From assembly GCA_900299185.1 (NCBI GenBank), contig OMIV01000378.1, forward strand, positions 1 through 34,212: a stretch of 34,212 nt of DNA. Reading direction: 5' to 3'. The position numbers and the translations under genes were made by a program. This document shows, piece after piece, positions 16,875 to 26,243 of this stretch. Each line of letters starts with the position of its first letter. Within the stretch, counting starts at the first letter, position 1. The notes under the pieces were generated by a model, which was not told the origin of the DNA, did no database searches, and was given only the letters and a program-made list of their open reading frames with translations. The stretch comes from Planctomycetaceae bacterium (lineage in GTDB: Bacteria > Planctomycetota > Planctomycetia > Planctomycetales > Planctomycetaceae).

Positions 16875-17528
16875 ATGCCCGTTTCTCTGGATGAATTCAC
16901 TTCTTATTTCGCGGGAGCACCACGTTCGGTCGGTCCAACAACCGACGCGATGGCCGACGAAATACAGCCGCTCTTGGCTGGGTTGGATGTGTTGGCAGAC
17001 GTTGGTGAAGGCTTGGTGCTGACGGATCTGCTGCCGCTTGATGAAGACGATGAATTGCCGCCTGCCGTACCCAGCTCGCTGGAGATCGATCAGGCCGTGC
17101 GAACGTTGAACCAAACGGGCAATTCGCCGCCGGAGTATCGACGCGTGGCGCAATCAGTGTGGAACGAGCTGACGCGTCCCTTGCGGCAATGGTTCTTCCT
17201 GCAGGTCGCTCAGTCATTGAGTCGTCACAGCGCTACAACGAGTCGGTCGACATCCGAAGCGCCGGCTGAAAACACCACGTCGCTGCGATCGGCGGGCGAG
17301 CCCACAAAATCCGTTCAACCAATATCGGCACCACCGACTCCAGAGGCCATCGATCTCTTAAGGCAAATCGCACCCGATGAGTGGGAGAGCTACATGCTCT
17401 CGCGCTATGCAGGTCTCACGGCAGTTGAGATTGCCGAGCTGACAGAGAGCACAGCGGGCGAGGTTGAAACTTGGCTGGCTGTCGCCGAAGCATCGTTTGT
17501 GACGGCCAATGGTGATTCCCATGAGTGA
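16875..17528 (+). CDS. Sigma-70 region-4-like protein
   Basis: The protein has 217 residues from an ATG directly after the previous stop, with GGAG 9 nt upstream. The N-terminal half is acidic (PLDEDDELPP), and the middle (about 118-152) is a Ser/Thr/Pro-rich linker. The C-terminal part (about 155-208: LLRQIAPDEWESYMLSRYAG, then LTAVEIAELT and STAGEVETWLAVAEASF) resembles sigma-70 region 4, the -35-recognising HTH. A sigma region 2 is not recognisable, so it may be a divergent sigma-like regulator or an adaptor. It overlaps the kinase gene (ATGAGTGA), a pairing common in Planctomycetes where sigma factors sit next to Ser/Thr kinases. Confidence 0.6.
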   Translation: MPVSLDEFTSYFAGAPRSVGPTTDAMADEIQPLLAGLDVLADVGEGLVLTDLLPLDEDDELPPAVPSSLEIDQAVRTLNQTGNSPPEYRRVAQSVWNELTRPLRQWFFLQVAQSLSRHSATTSRSTSEAPAENTTSLRSAGEPTKSVQPISAPPTPEAIDLLRQIAPDEWESYMLSRYAGLTAVEIAELTESTAGEVETWLAVAEASFVTANGDSHE

Positions 17529-20500
17529 CCTCACGCTCGATGAACGGCAGGAGATTCACGCACTGGTGCGTCACTGCCACACTTTGTCGCGAGCAGACGC
17601 GCTCGCCTTTCTGGAACAACGTTTGAAGGGGCGGTCGCCGAAATTCGCTGCGGCCGCGAAGCGTCTTTACGACGAGAGTGCAGCCCGCTTGCAGCATCAG
17701 GCTGACGACGAGTTGCCCGATCGAACTGGGGAGTACGAAATTATTCGTACGTTGGGAAGCGGCGGTACGGCTGAAGTCTACTTGGCTCGTCAACGACATC
17801 TTGATCGGCTTGTCGCTCTCAAACTTCTACGCACCGACGGCATCACTTCGTCCGAACAAGCACGACGGCGATTTGCGCGCGAGGTTGAAGCTGCAGCGAA
17901 GCTCGACCATCCCAATATCGTTGCCATCTACGAGACGGGACTTTTCAACGGCAGCCCCTGTATTGCTTACCGCCTCATCGACGGACCGACGCTCGCGATG
18001 ACTTGTAGCGGTCGGCCCATGCCCCCCGATGACGCAGCACGTTGTGTCAGGGCCATTGCTGAAGGCATCGCCCATGCGCATCAGCGTCAGGTCATTCATC
18101 GCGACCTTAAGCCGGCCAACGTGATGATGGACAAAGACCGTCCGATGATCGCTGACTTTGGCTTGGCTTTGATTCTCGATGAGACCATTGAAATCACTCA
18201 AACGGGCGAAGTGCTCGGTACTCTCGCGTGGATGTCACCCGAGCAAGCAAAAGGTGACCAATTCAGCCAAAGCACCGACATCTATGCGTTGGGCAATCTC
18301 TTGTTCTTCGTGCTCACTGGTCGTGTTCCATTCGAGTCCGTGACACCTGCAAGATTGCTGCAAGACATTCAAGAACAGCCGCCGCCGCGATTGCCGAAAT
18401 CGGTGCCGCAAAACTTGGCGACTATCTGCGAGACCTGCCTGATGAAGTCGGCGAAGGATCGTTACTCGTCGGCTCAAGATGTGTCAGAAGAATTACAGCG
18501 GTTCCTCGATCGGAAGCCGATCAAGGCGAAGAAGATCACACGATTAAAACGCTTGAGTCTGTGGGCGCAACGCGAACGCGGCATGGCACTCGCGTTGCTC
18601 TCGTTCGCGATCCTACTGGTCGTTGTAACTATTAGTACCACCGGCGCGGCGGTGTTCTACAACGAGAAGGCCGCAACAGAGGCAAACCTTCGCTTGCAAG
18701 AGACTGATCAACGCAAGCAAGCCGAGCATCAACGATCGCGAGCCGAAGCGCTGCGCGAACAAAGCCGAACTCGCGAGCTGAGTACGCGCACCGCATCCGT
18801 TGACGTTCAAGATGATCTCAGTGGAGATCTCGGCGCTGAGCCTTTTGAGATCCGACTCTTGGCTCGACAGCTTCCCTCTCAAATCGAGTACTCGCGGGTT
18901 TTGGAAGACAATCATTGGGCGCTGGTGGACGCACTGTTTGATCCGGCGTCGAAGCGTGCTGTGAGTCTCGATGAAGGACGCAGGCTCTTGCTGTGGGATA
19001 CCGATGCGAGCCGCGTCGTGAGAGTTCTTGATGCCGGCACTCCCGCTTCATTGTCCGTTGAATCGCAGCACGACTTCCAGGAGTGGATCGATCAGCCTCA
19101 AACAAAGTGGCCTCATGCTTGGAGCGATTTGGATTGGAGTTCCGATCGTCAACGAGTGATCGCCGCGTCGCTCAACGGTCGAGTCACAGAGTTCGATCTC
19201 ACGAATGGCACTCAACGCGACTTGCTCAACGCTCCAAACGAGTCTTGGCAGGCGCTCGCCGTTGATCCCAAGACGGGACATCTCTTGCTCGGTAGCGAGA
19301 CCGGCACGTTGCTAATGCGACGTGGTGATAAAGATCACCAGCAGGTTCAAGATCCGATCGCCGTGACCTCGTTGGCCTGCCTGTCCGAATTGAATGCGTG
19401 GGTCGTGGGCCGAGCCGATGGGCAAGTCGAAGTTCGAGATGGGCAAACTTTGAAGCGGCTCCAGTCCATCAACTTGCCCGGACCGATTTGGTCGGTGGAC
19501 ACAAAAGTTACCACTACCAAATCCGGTTTGATTGCCGTTGGTGCGAACTCACTGACGGCACATGTCTATGAGCTCGCTCCACAGCGCGATCGCTTGCAGT
19601 GGCGAGCGTCGTTGCAACGCCCGGGAACTCAGGACTCGACGGGCTTCGTCTCGTGTGTTCGATTCACGTCCGACCGAAATGGCCTGCTGATTGGTGATAG
19701 CGAATGGCGAATCGCTCGTTGGAATTGGGCAACGCAACGAATCGAATACGTCATACCGAAGCTCGCGAAAGATGACCGACGTTCCGAGCTATTGAAGAAG
19801 CTCACGGCCGCGCGACCCGAAGTTGCAGGCCGCATTCCGTTGGCATTCCGCAGGTCAGTCGTCGAACTCGCGGAGTCATCGGACGGTCGACTCGCGGTCG
19901 CTGGAGAGGATGGCGTCTTGAAGTGGTGCCGCGTTGGCGACTCCCAAAACAAACTGCAAAGACGTTGGAGCGTGGCGGACTTTGAGCGGCCTCAAGTGGC
20001 CTTCCATCCGCAGGAGTCCGACACGCTGTGGCTGCTAAGCGCGACGGGAAAGTTAGGGACGGTCTCGATCACTGATGAGGTCCTGACGCGGCAGACTCAA
20101 GCTCATGCCGGAAGTCGTTCCTCAATGGCCACGTTGAAGGATAGCTCTGTGCTGACGGTGGGCCATGACACCGAAGTTCGTCGCTGGAAAATTCGAGACG
20201 ATCAGATCGAGCCAGTGAGAGGTGCAGTCTTCAAGCACGCGGTGCCAATTGTCTCCATCGCGGTCTCGCCGGATGAAGCCTTGGTCGCGATCGTTGATGA
20301 CGAATCGCGCGTTTGCATCTTCGAGCGACTGATAGGGAAGTCGGTCTTGCTCGTGCCAATTCCCGGAGCCGAACGAAAGCCACCTCTGACGGGCAAGTTG
20401 GTCTTCAGCCCCGATGGCAAACGGCTCGCCGCGAGCGGTGCCGGACAAGCGGTGTGCGTGATTGATGTCGCCAACCTACGAGTTGAAAGCAGTTCCATCA

Positions 20501-21132
20501 CCGTTGCGGGAGGCGGAGCAACAGCGCTGGCATGGTGTGGTTCACAGAGTTCAATGCTCTTCGCGGCAGACGATGCGAAGCGTTATGCGCATCAACTCTT
20601 CGATGATCTTCCACGCTATCGAGCCAGCATTCATCCGCCGTTAGACGTGAAGCAGAATTGCGTGGCGATGGCTCGAACTCCTGACGGTCGACGCATCGCG
20701 TGTTTGGAAGCAGGTGGCTCGGTCAACTTCATCGAGACGAATTGGCTGTTGGAAGTTCATCGCCAAAAGACCGACGTGGGTGATGAAGCCGTCGACATCG
20801 CCTTCGATCAATCTGGCAATCGCTGCGTCACCACGGGCCGAGATGGCGAGATCTGTCTCTGGAATGTTTCGCCACCCGAACAACAACCTGCCGAGCTGGT
20901 TGAAGTCACCGACACCTCCGAAGCATGGGTGGCGACCGAGATCATTCCGCCCACAGACCACATGCAATACGTCTCATTGAAAGCCGTCTCGCAACATGAG
21001 GGCCGGCTTGCGATCGCGGCTGTCATTGGAATTCCAGAGAGCCGACACAATCTCGGGCATGGCCAACTTCATGTGCTGACCGAGACCGAGACCGGTTGGG
21101 AACGCGAAGCAATTGTGGTGGATGGCACTTAG
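17521..21132 (+). CDS. Ser/Thr protein kinase with TM segment and WD40-like repeats (frame cut by TAG)
   Basis: The protein has 1203 residues from the ATG at 17521, which overlaps the previous stop; an ATG at 17509 is an alternative. The kinase is complete: Gly-rich loop GSGGTAEVYL (79-88), VALK (K101), HRDLKPAN (D195) and DFG (D212), with SPE in place of APE. A transmembrane helix (about 355-380) is followed by a Glu/Arg-rich helix and a long series of WD40-like beta-propeller units, for example FDPASKRAVSLDEGRRLLLWD and GNRCVTTGRDGEICLWN. This suggests a membrane receptor kinase with a large sensor domain outside. The frame ends at a TAG (21130-21132), but the same frame stays open and protein-like for 296 more codons. 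The gene is therefore probably truncated by a point mutation, or read through. Confidence 0.88.
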   Translation: MSDLTLDERQEIHALVRHCHTLSRADALAFLEQRLKGRSPKFAAAAKRLYDESAARLQHQADDELPDRTGEYEIIRTLGSGGTAEVYLARQRHLDRLVALKLLRTDGITSSEQARRRFAREVEAAAKLDHPNIVAIYETGLFNGSPCIAYRLIDGPTLAMTCSGRPMPPDDAARCVRAIAEGIAHAHQRQVIHRDLKPANVMMDKDRPMIADFGLALILDETIEITQTGEVLGTLAWMSPEQAKGDQFSQSTDIYALGNLLFFVLTGRVPFESVTPARLLQDIQEQPPPRLPKSVPQNLATICETCLMKSAKDRYSSAQDVSEELQRFLDRKPIKAKKITRLKRLSLWAQRERGMALALLSFAILLVVVTISTTGAAVFYNEKAATEANLRLQETDQRKQAEHQRSRAEALREQSRTRELSTRTASVDVQDDLSGDLGAEPFEIRLLARQLPSQIEYSRVLEDNHWALVDALFDPASKRAVSLDEGRRLLLWDTDASRVVRVLDAGTPASLSVESQHDFQEWIDQPQTKWPHAWSDLDWSSDRQRVIAASLNGRVTEFDLTNGTQRDLLNAPNESWQALAVDPKTGHLLLGSETGTLLMRRGDKDHQQVQDPIAVTSLACLSELNAWVVGRADGQVEVRDGQTLKRLQSINLPGPIWSVDTKVTTTKSGLIAVGANSLTAHVYELAPQRDRLQWRASLQRPGTQDSTGFVSCVRFTSDRNGLLIGDSEWRIARWNWATQRIEYVIPKLAKDDRRSELLKKLTAARPEVAGRIPLAFRRSVVELAESSDGRLAVAGEDGVLKWCRVGDSQNKLQRRWSVADFERPQVAFHPQESDTLWLLSATGKLGTVSITDEVLTRQTQAHAGSRSSMATLKDSSVLTVGHDTEVRRWKIRDDQIEPVRGAVFKHAVPIVSIAVSPDEALVAIVDDESRVCIFERLIGKSVLLVPIPGAERKPPLTGKLVFSPDGKRLAASGAGQAVCVIDVANLRVESSSITVAGGGATALAWCGSQSSMLFAADDAKRYAHQLFDDLPRYRASIHPPLDVKQNCVAMARTPDGRRIACLEAGGSVNFIETNWLLEVHRQKTDVGDEAVDIAFDQSGNRCVTTGRDGEICLWNVSPPEQQPAELVEVTDTSEAWVATEIIPPTDHMQYVSLKAVSQHEGRLAIAAVIGIPESRHNLGHGQLHVLTETETGWEREAIVVDGT

Positions 21133-22023
21133 CGAGACTTCGCGTCTCAGCCTGATTCAGTCGCCATTCAACGGCTGCCGAGGGATCAGCTTCGTATCGT
21201 CTTCCGACGCAACTTAGGCCCCAACGGTCCCTATGACGGAGACTTCGTGTTTGGAGAACGCGGCCTCGATCGGCGCTGGCGATTTGAAACGATCACGCAG
21301 CAAAAGAACGACGGGCATTACCCCACCTTGATCACGAACCCCGATGGCAGCCTTCAGTGCGTTGTGCATTACTCGTTCGCTTCACGCGAACTCCTGCTGA
21401 GCAAGCCGCCGGATCGTCTGGGCACGGATTGGCGAACCATCAATCTCACTGGTCGCGGCTTGGGCCTGAGAGCACAAGGCTGGCTCGGGGTTGGTAACAA
21501 GAGTTACTTCTGCGCTGAGCGGCATCGCATGAACGGAGACCCGAGTTGGCTTCGACTCTTTGAAATCCAAGACGAGTCAATCAGCCGCATGTCAATCCCC
21601 ACCGACTGCGAGCTGATTGCTCCCATTCGACGTCTTTCAAGCGGCCAGCCAATGATCCTTGTGAAGCAGCACGTCGACGGCGAAAGCCAATCCAATTTCG
21701 ACTTCATGGAGCGAACCGAAACGGGCTGGAAACAAGTCGCGTCCATGCCCTTCACCAAACGATTCTTCGGTTGGCACATCACCAAGTCAGGTTACATCGT
21801 GGCCCTGCTGAAGTCAGCCGATGATCCACGACTCACCTTGGCCACATGGAACGGCCAACGCTGGAAACACGAAGTGATCTTTCACCGCGCTGACATCGAA
21901 CAATTCGGCTTCAACGTTTTAGAAGTTGACGAGCAAGATCACCTTTCGATCGTGCTTCAAAACTCCATCCCGACATCATCAAGCAACCGCCACCGGCTGC
22001 TCCTGCTCCAACTACGTCTGTGA
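21133..22023 (+). pseudogene. In-frame continuation of the kinase-WD40 gene after the TAG
   Basis: The codons after the TAG continue in the same frame for 296 residues (RDFASQPDSVAIQRLP... to LLLLQLRL). They carry further beta-propeller-like units (WRFETITQQKNDGHYPTLI, LTLATWNGQRWKHEVIF). The first possible restart is a GTG at 21247, without a clear ribosome binding site. It reads as the missing C-terminal part of the propeller, giving a full-length protein of about 1500 residues. A nonsense mutation, a sequencing error or programmed readthrough would all explain it. Confidence 0.75.
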
Positions 22024-22147
22024 ATGGCGACCGCGTCTGCAATATGCTTTTGCAATAAAACGCCAATATGTAACGAAATCTCGCGGAGTCGGCCTATTTG
22101 ATCATAGAGTCCATAAGCTGGCTGCTCGCATCCCCTTCCGGAAGAAC

Positions 22148-24118
22148 TCATGGTGGATCTTGCGAAGCGGTAATAGCACTGGTCGATGATTGATACCACT
22201 CCAATGGAATCAGTTTTTCGTCACCACGCCATCTCAGCACGACTGCATCCTGATACCACTGGTCTCGAAGATCAGCGTGCTCGGTAATGATGACCTGAAA
22301 CTTTCCATTCATGCCATCGACTGTATCAAACACGAACCGAAACATTCGATTGACCGCTTCGCGCTCTTCGTCCTTCAGAGCATCAATATCGGAATCCTTC
22401 CGAATGTCAGATGGGAAGTAATACTGCGCCGGTTGGTCGATCATGAGAAACCGTGGAACTGGCCGCTCCTTATCGACAAACCATTTGTGGAGGGCAAATA
22501 ACGTGGTGAGATGATATCCAACCCAATTTTCGCCACTTCCCATCTGTGACAATGGGATGGCACCAGACTCACGAAATGACAAGACCGTCAGTTGCTTTAG
22601 ATCGAATTCCAGTGGGTTCTCAGAGTGCTCCAACTTCAGTCGGCGCGACCACTGGGTGATGTTATCTCCGATAATCTTGAGTGCTGAACTGAGTCGTTCG
22701 CTGGAAACATCGTCGGACAAGCTGGCGTCGAGATCTTCGACACGCTGACGAGCTTCATCAATTCGGGATCTTAACTCGGCATGATCTTCCGTCGCTTGAA
22801 CACTTTCGAGGAACAGACTGACTCGACCGACCACACGAGCTTGAACGGCTTGTTCACTTCGAAGATCCCTTAAGACTTCCTCTTGAGCAATCACTGCCGC
22901 AATTGAAGCCTTTGTCTCCGCGATTTTTTGTCGAAGGCCCGTTGCTACCAATTCCTTCTGATTGATGTACTCATCGAGTCGAGGACGCTGCCTCACTACA
23001 GCTTGCATCTGCTTTTCAAGGTCGAGCAAAGAAGAGTTAATTTGGTCGGCTTGAGGCATCTCGGTGGAGATTGGATGACAGCAAAGCGGACAAGTGGCAG
23101 TATCTCCATGATGTTTTCCAAACAGCCCAATCGCTGATAAACGATGACGTTGCTCACCAACTTCCTTAGAAAAGCCAGCTTGATCTCTACCGAACGTCGT
23201 CGCGGCTTCGATCTCTCTCTTCACTTGTCGGAATTGATCTTGCAGCACGTCTCTCAGTTGAGTCAGCCGCTCAAGATCGCTGTCGGGCTCACTGGCGAAT
23301 GGCTTGATGTTCCATTGGAGGCAACGACGGAGGATCGCGATCGTCGAATCGAAGTCGTCCGGTGGTAAAGTGTCCGACAGAATGCCTGCTTGCCGTGCTT
23401 CAGCAAACAGTCCAAGCGCTTTCGAGTTGTCTCGGCCTCGAATGGCCTCTTCGTCTGCTAGCTGGCGTTCCAAGAGCTTCAAATCACGTCTGGCACGCTG
23501 AAGCCGAAGCTGCCGGTCAAGCTGATCATCACCGACTGCCCCCAGAAAATACGGCAGAGAGTCCTTGATCGTCTGTGGTGCCCACGATTCCTCCTGTCGA
23601 AAAAACAGGAGATTCTTGTCCGAGACACGATTCTGCTGCTGAAACAAGTAGAACTTCGAGTGGTCAATAGTCGCACGAACCGGAGTGCGAGACTGACCTT
23701 CTGGCGGCACGTTTTGATTCGGGGTGATCCCAGCGAGTTCGCTGAGGAACGCCGCCAGCCCCTTAGTTGTGGAGTTCGTCTTCAATGCTGAAAACTCTGG
23801 CAGTCGGTCGTCCGCTACCGGAGAGAAGAAGACGTCAGTGCCAGTTTTTTGGCCTTCCGGTGGGATCGGACGGGCAATTAATGCGTTTCCTGAATTCGAC
23901 TGTATGAGCAGGGCATACCAGATAATGGTATCTCTGATAACACCGTGAGCCACGACGTAGTCGCTTCGGCCAAGACAGTAATCAACGATGTCGATTAAGG
24001 CCGATTTGCCCGTTTTAGAGCCACCGGTGATGATATTGACCACCCCCGGCTTCAATCGCACCGAGTTGCGATTGCCTTGCCGGTTGTAGACCGCGATTTC
24101 GAGAATTTGAAAGCTCAT
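22148..24118 (-). CDS. DUF3732-type ABC/SMC-like ATPase (ABC-3C system)
   Basis: The protein has 656 residues from the ATG at 24118, which overlaps the middle-component stop by 4 nt (ATGA). Walker A is GSKTGKS (33-39) after a short beta-strand pair. Long coiled-coil regions flank a CPLCCH zinc-hook-like turn at residues 343-348. The C-terminal lobe has the signature region LSQMGSGENWVGYH and the Walker B-like strand FLMIDQP (D561). The 'MGSGENW' and 'IDQPxQYYFP' phrases are typical of the DUF3732 family. This family supplies the ATPase of the predicted ABC three-component conflict systems, thought to sense foreign DNA or phage activity and activate an effector. Confidence 0.85.
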   Translation of the reverse strand: MSFQILEIAVYNRQGNRNSVRLKPGVVNIITGGSKTGKSALIDIVDYCLGRSDYVVAHGVIRDTIIWYALLIQSNSGNALIARPIPPEGQKTGTDVFFSPVADDRLPEFSALKTNSTTKGLAAFLSELAGITPNQNVPPEGQSRTPVRATIDHSKFYLFQQQNRVSDKNLLFFRQEESWAPQTIKDSLPYFLGAVGDDQLDRQLRLQRARRDLKLLERQLADEEAIRGRDNSKALGLFAEARQAGILSDTLPPDDFDSTIAILRRCLQWNIKPFASEPDSDLERLTQLRDVLQDQFRQVKREIEAATTFGRDQAGFSKEVGEQRHRLSAIGLFGKHHGDTATCPLCCHPISTEMPQADQINSSLLDLEKQMQAVVRQRPRLDEYINQKELVATGLRQKIAETKASIAAVIAQEEVLRDLRSEQAVQARVVGRVSLFLESVQATEDHAELRSRIDEARQRVEDLDASLSDDVSSERLSSALKIIGDNITQWSRRLKLEHSENPLEFDLKQLTVLSFRESGAIPLSQMGSGENWVGYHLTTLFALHKWFVDKERPVPRFLMIDQPAQYYFPSDIRKDSDIDALKDEEREAVNRMFRFVFDTVDGMNGKFQVIITEHADLRDQWYQDAVVLRWRGDEKLIPLEWYQSSTSAITASQDPP

Positions 24119-24612
24119 GGCGTAACACCCACCAATCCATAAACCGTTGCGACTGGCCCGGCCTCGGCCAGCCACCGTCCGACGAACTCACTTCGCCGCC
24201 AGCATTCGTCGATCTCTGCAGACTTCTCTGGATACTTCGTCTTTCCCTTCATCTTTGAAGTCCCTTCACGAAAAGCGCCGTGAGAGTCAATTGTTAGCGC
24301 ATTTCTCTGGAGTGCAAAGATGAGGGCTTCGCGGGTGTAGGGCACAAGTTCCTTAATTCGATGCGGAAATTCTACGAGTAGTTCTCGATGTTCCTGTAGC
24401 CAAGTAGGAAACGTCGTTCTGATGTCGGGCAGTATGTTTCGTGTGCCTGCGTGTAACACCAGCGGAAGGATGAAGGGTGTTAAGGCAAACGGCATCCCGC
24501 TTGAAGTTGCCGATTCGTATCCCGCGACCGCTCGGCGAATGAGAACGCCGAGAAACGCAGGATTGAGCAGATGCGCAATTTCTTGTGGACGTTTATCCCA
24601 GATTTCAAGCAT
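24115..24612 (-). CDS. ABC-3C middle component
   Basis: The protein has 165 residues from the ATG at 24612, overlapping the upstream stop by 8 nt (ATGCTTGA). The open frame extends upstream to 24702 but that part is antisense-like overlap with the neighbour. The sequence is mostly helical: LNPAFLGVLIRRAVAGYE near the N-terminus, FALTPFILPLVLHAGTRNILP, then a C-terminal KTKYPEKSAEIDECWRRSEFVGRWLAEAG. The 'NPA' start, the Pro-rich LPLVLH turn and the C-terminal WLAE-x-G end match what is known of the 'middle component' that bridges ATPase and effector in ABC three-component systems. It is required as an adaptor and has no catalytic motif. Confidence 0.75.
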   Translation of the reverse strand: MLEIWDKRPQEIAHLLNPAFLGVLIRRAVAGYESATSSGMPFALTPFILPLVLHAGTRNILPDIRTTFPTWLQEHRELLVEFPHRIKELVPYTREALIFALQRNALTIDSHGAFREGTSKMKGKTKYPEKSAEIDECWRRSEFVGRWLAEAGPVATVYGLVGVTP

Positions 24613-25879
24613 TTCTTGGTGCCCCCGTTTGAGCGTCGGGAGCGTCGGCCAAGAGGGGTAAGCAGTGGTCGGGATGCCATGCGACTCGTTTCTTGTCTGC
24701 AAGCATGTGAAACGAACCTCTCACCATGTATCCGGATGAGAAATTTGGGCGAATAAAGAGTGCGGGAGACAGTACCGCACTATCCTGTGTCCATGTGTAA
24801 ATGCTCTTGCCAAGACCGCACTTCGCCTCATTCGATGTGTCGGCAAACCCATCCAGTGCGATTGTGACCTTCTGCTCCCATTCGGAAACAAGCCTGTGCT
24901 CATATACGGCAACATCGCTCAAGCCAAGCAGCGTCTCACGAACCCATCGAGATCGTTGCTCGTAAGCTCTGTAGTGGTTCTCCTGAGCCTTCCGAATCAA
25001 CAACCCACTGGCGTTAATCAAGCGTAATTGATCGACAAAACATCGGTCGTCGTCCGGCTGTGTCTTGTCGTCAGGGACGAGAGCATAGAGGAAGTCATCG
25101 GGAAGCGAATCACGCTTGAACTGCTCCCTCAGTTCTCGAACATGGCTGTGAATCTGCCCGACTTGCAGGGCCGTTTTGTGACCGGCCACGAGATGATCGA
25201 CAACAACTCGGAACCACCAGCCTTCTAGGCGGTCGGTGAAACCAGGTAGCTGAAACTTCGCGTCATCTACCAAGTAGCGAAGCTCATGCTCAATGAGTTC
25301 ACGTGCGCGGGTCACGTTGGGCGAAGCGTCGAGCAGATGAATATTGCTGAAAAGAATCTTCTTTTGAGAAAGACTTAATCGAGAGAGTGATGCGAACGCA
25401 TCCATAACTGTCCGATTCGTGGATGCGGCACCAGCCGTCTCGATAAGCGTTCGTGCCTTCTCGGCATTTCGAATGTGTGGTTCACCGGGCTTACTAAAGT
25501 CACTTCTCAGTAAGGCAACAGCAGCATCTTCCGTTGCAACTCCGGTCGTAACCAACGTGAAAAGCGTTCGTTGTGGGTCGAGCTTTTTACTGTGAACGAG
25601 TTCAGACCAAACTCGGAGAGTCTTCCATAGATCAACCGACTTGTCCGTCAGGCTTGCGGCTTTCGAAAGTGAATGCTTGAACTGGAGAACCTCGGTCGGA
25701 TTAGCCGAATTGGCTTCTTGCGGAACAAAGGCCACATCGTCGAGCATCTCAAGAGACAATAGATCTGATGCTTCCTCACGAGTAACCGCAAGCAAGAGGG
25801 CGGATCGTACTTGGAAGAGATACCCCAATATTGCTGCCGATGCGTCGAACTTGGATCGTCCTTTCGGTGTAGTCGTCAT
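24605..25879 (-). CDS. ABC-3C effector with N-terminal nuclease-like domain
   Basis: The protein has 424 residues from the ATG at 25879; upstream frame to 25987 is judged non-coding. The N-terminus (FDASAAILGYLFQVRSALLLAV, then LEMLDDVAF and EVLQFKHSL) shows the spaced acidic residues and QxK motif (E44, D48, Q66-x-K68) of the Cap4/DUF4297-type restriction-endonuclease-like fold, which cuts DNA. The remainder is helical, with a C-terminal domain (LFIRPNFSSGYMVRGSFHMLADKKRVAWHPDH) as in ABC-3C C-terminal-domain proteins. It is the first gene of the three-gene operon. The role is the predicted effector that degrades DNA once the ATPase is triggered. The nuclease motif is a by-eye assignment. 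Confidence 0.7.
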   Translation of the reverse strand: MTTTPKGRSKFDASAAILGYLFQVRSALLLAVTREEASDLLSLEMLDDVAFVPQEANSANPTEVLQFKHSLSKAASLTDKSVDLWKTLRVWSELVHSKKLDPQRTLFTLVTTGVATEDAAVALLRSDFSKPGEPHIRNAEKARTLIETAGAASTNRTVMDAFASLSRLSLSQKKILFSNIHLLDASPNVTRARELIEHELRYLVDDAKFQLPGFTDRLEGWWFRVVVDHLVAGHKTALQVGQIHSHVRELREQFKRDSLPDDFLYALVPDDKTQPDDDRCFVDQLRLINASGLLIRKAQENHYRAYEQRSRWVRETLLGLSDVAVYEHRLVSEWEQKVTIALDGFADTSNEAKCGLGKSIYTWTQDSAVLSPALFIRPNFSSGYMVRGSFHMLADKKRVAWHPDHCLPLLADAPDAQTGAPRNA

Positions 25880-26243
25880 TGTGCCGTTTTTCCAAGTCGC
25901 GATCAGAACAGATTGGACCAAACGAAGTTGAGCCTCACCAAAGAAGCAACAACCGTCGTGGTACTTCTTGGATTCATCAGATACCACTCGGCGTCACTTG
26001 AGTCGTATAGTTCGACGTTGCCGATGATGCATCGGAGAATGTATGCATTTAAGAACACATTCAACATCTCGGCTCCGTTGCATTCACTGCAACTGCTCAT
26101 TCTTGATTTCGGAGTGTGTCACACTGTTCACACGGCGTCGATCTGAGATCAGATCTTCGGTTGTCGTAATCTAAACGAATGGGCCATGTGACTTCCATCA
26201 TCCTCTTGCGGGTTCGAATCCGACCGAGAGCATTTGGTATCAA
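25880..26243. promoter_or_regulatory. Spacer between parB and the ABC-3C operon, with inverted repeats
   Basis: No convincing gene. Two tight palindromes lie close together: AGTGTG-T-CACACT (26113-26125) and GATCTGA-GA-TCAGATC (26140-26155). They lie downstream of parB and upstream of the ABC-3C operon, so they are candidates for a centromere (parS-like) or an operator of that operon. A tRNA-3'-end-like relic follows at 26208-26232. Confidence 0.45.
26208..26232 (+). other. Decayed tRNA 3'-end-like fragment
   Basis: GCGGGTTCGAAT (26208-26219) followed by CCGAC and then CGAGAGCA resembles the T-arm, acceptor 3' strand and discriminator of a bacterial tRNA. The T-stem has two mismatches (CCGAC instead of CCCGC), and no matching 5' half is found upstream. 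It could be a remnant of an old attachment site at another tRNA. It does not match the tRNA-Arg at 6582. Confidence 0.35.

Noticed and set aside
25903-26100. 65-residue minus-strand frame with one CxxC
   Set aside because: There is no clear start signal and the composition is ambiguous; support is not enough to call it a gene.
26160-26235. Complete tRNA gene
   Set aside because: No acceptor 5' strand or anticodon stem pairs; only a decayed 3' end is recognisable.
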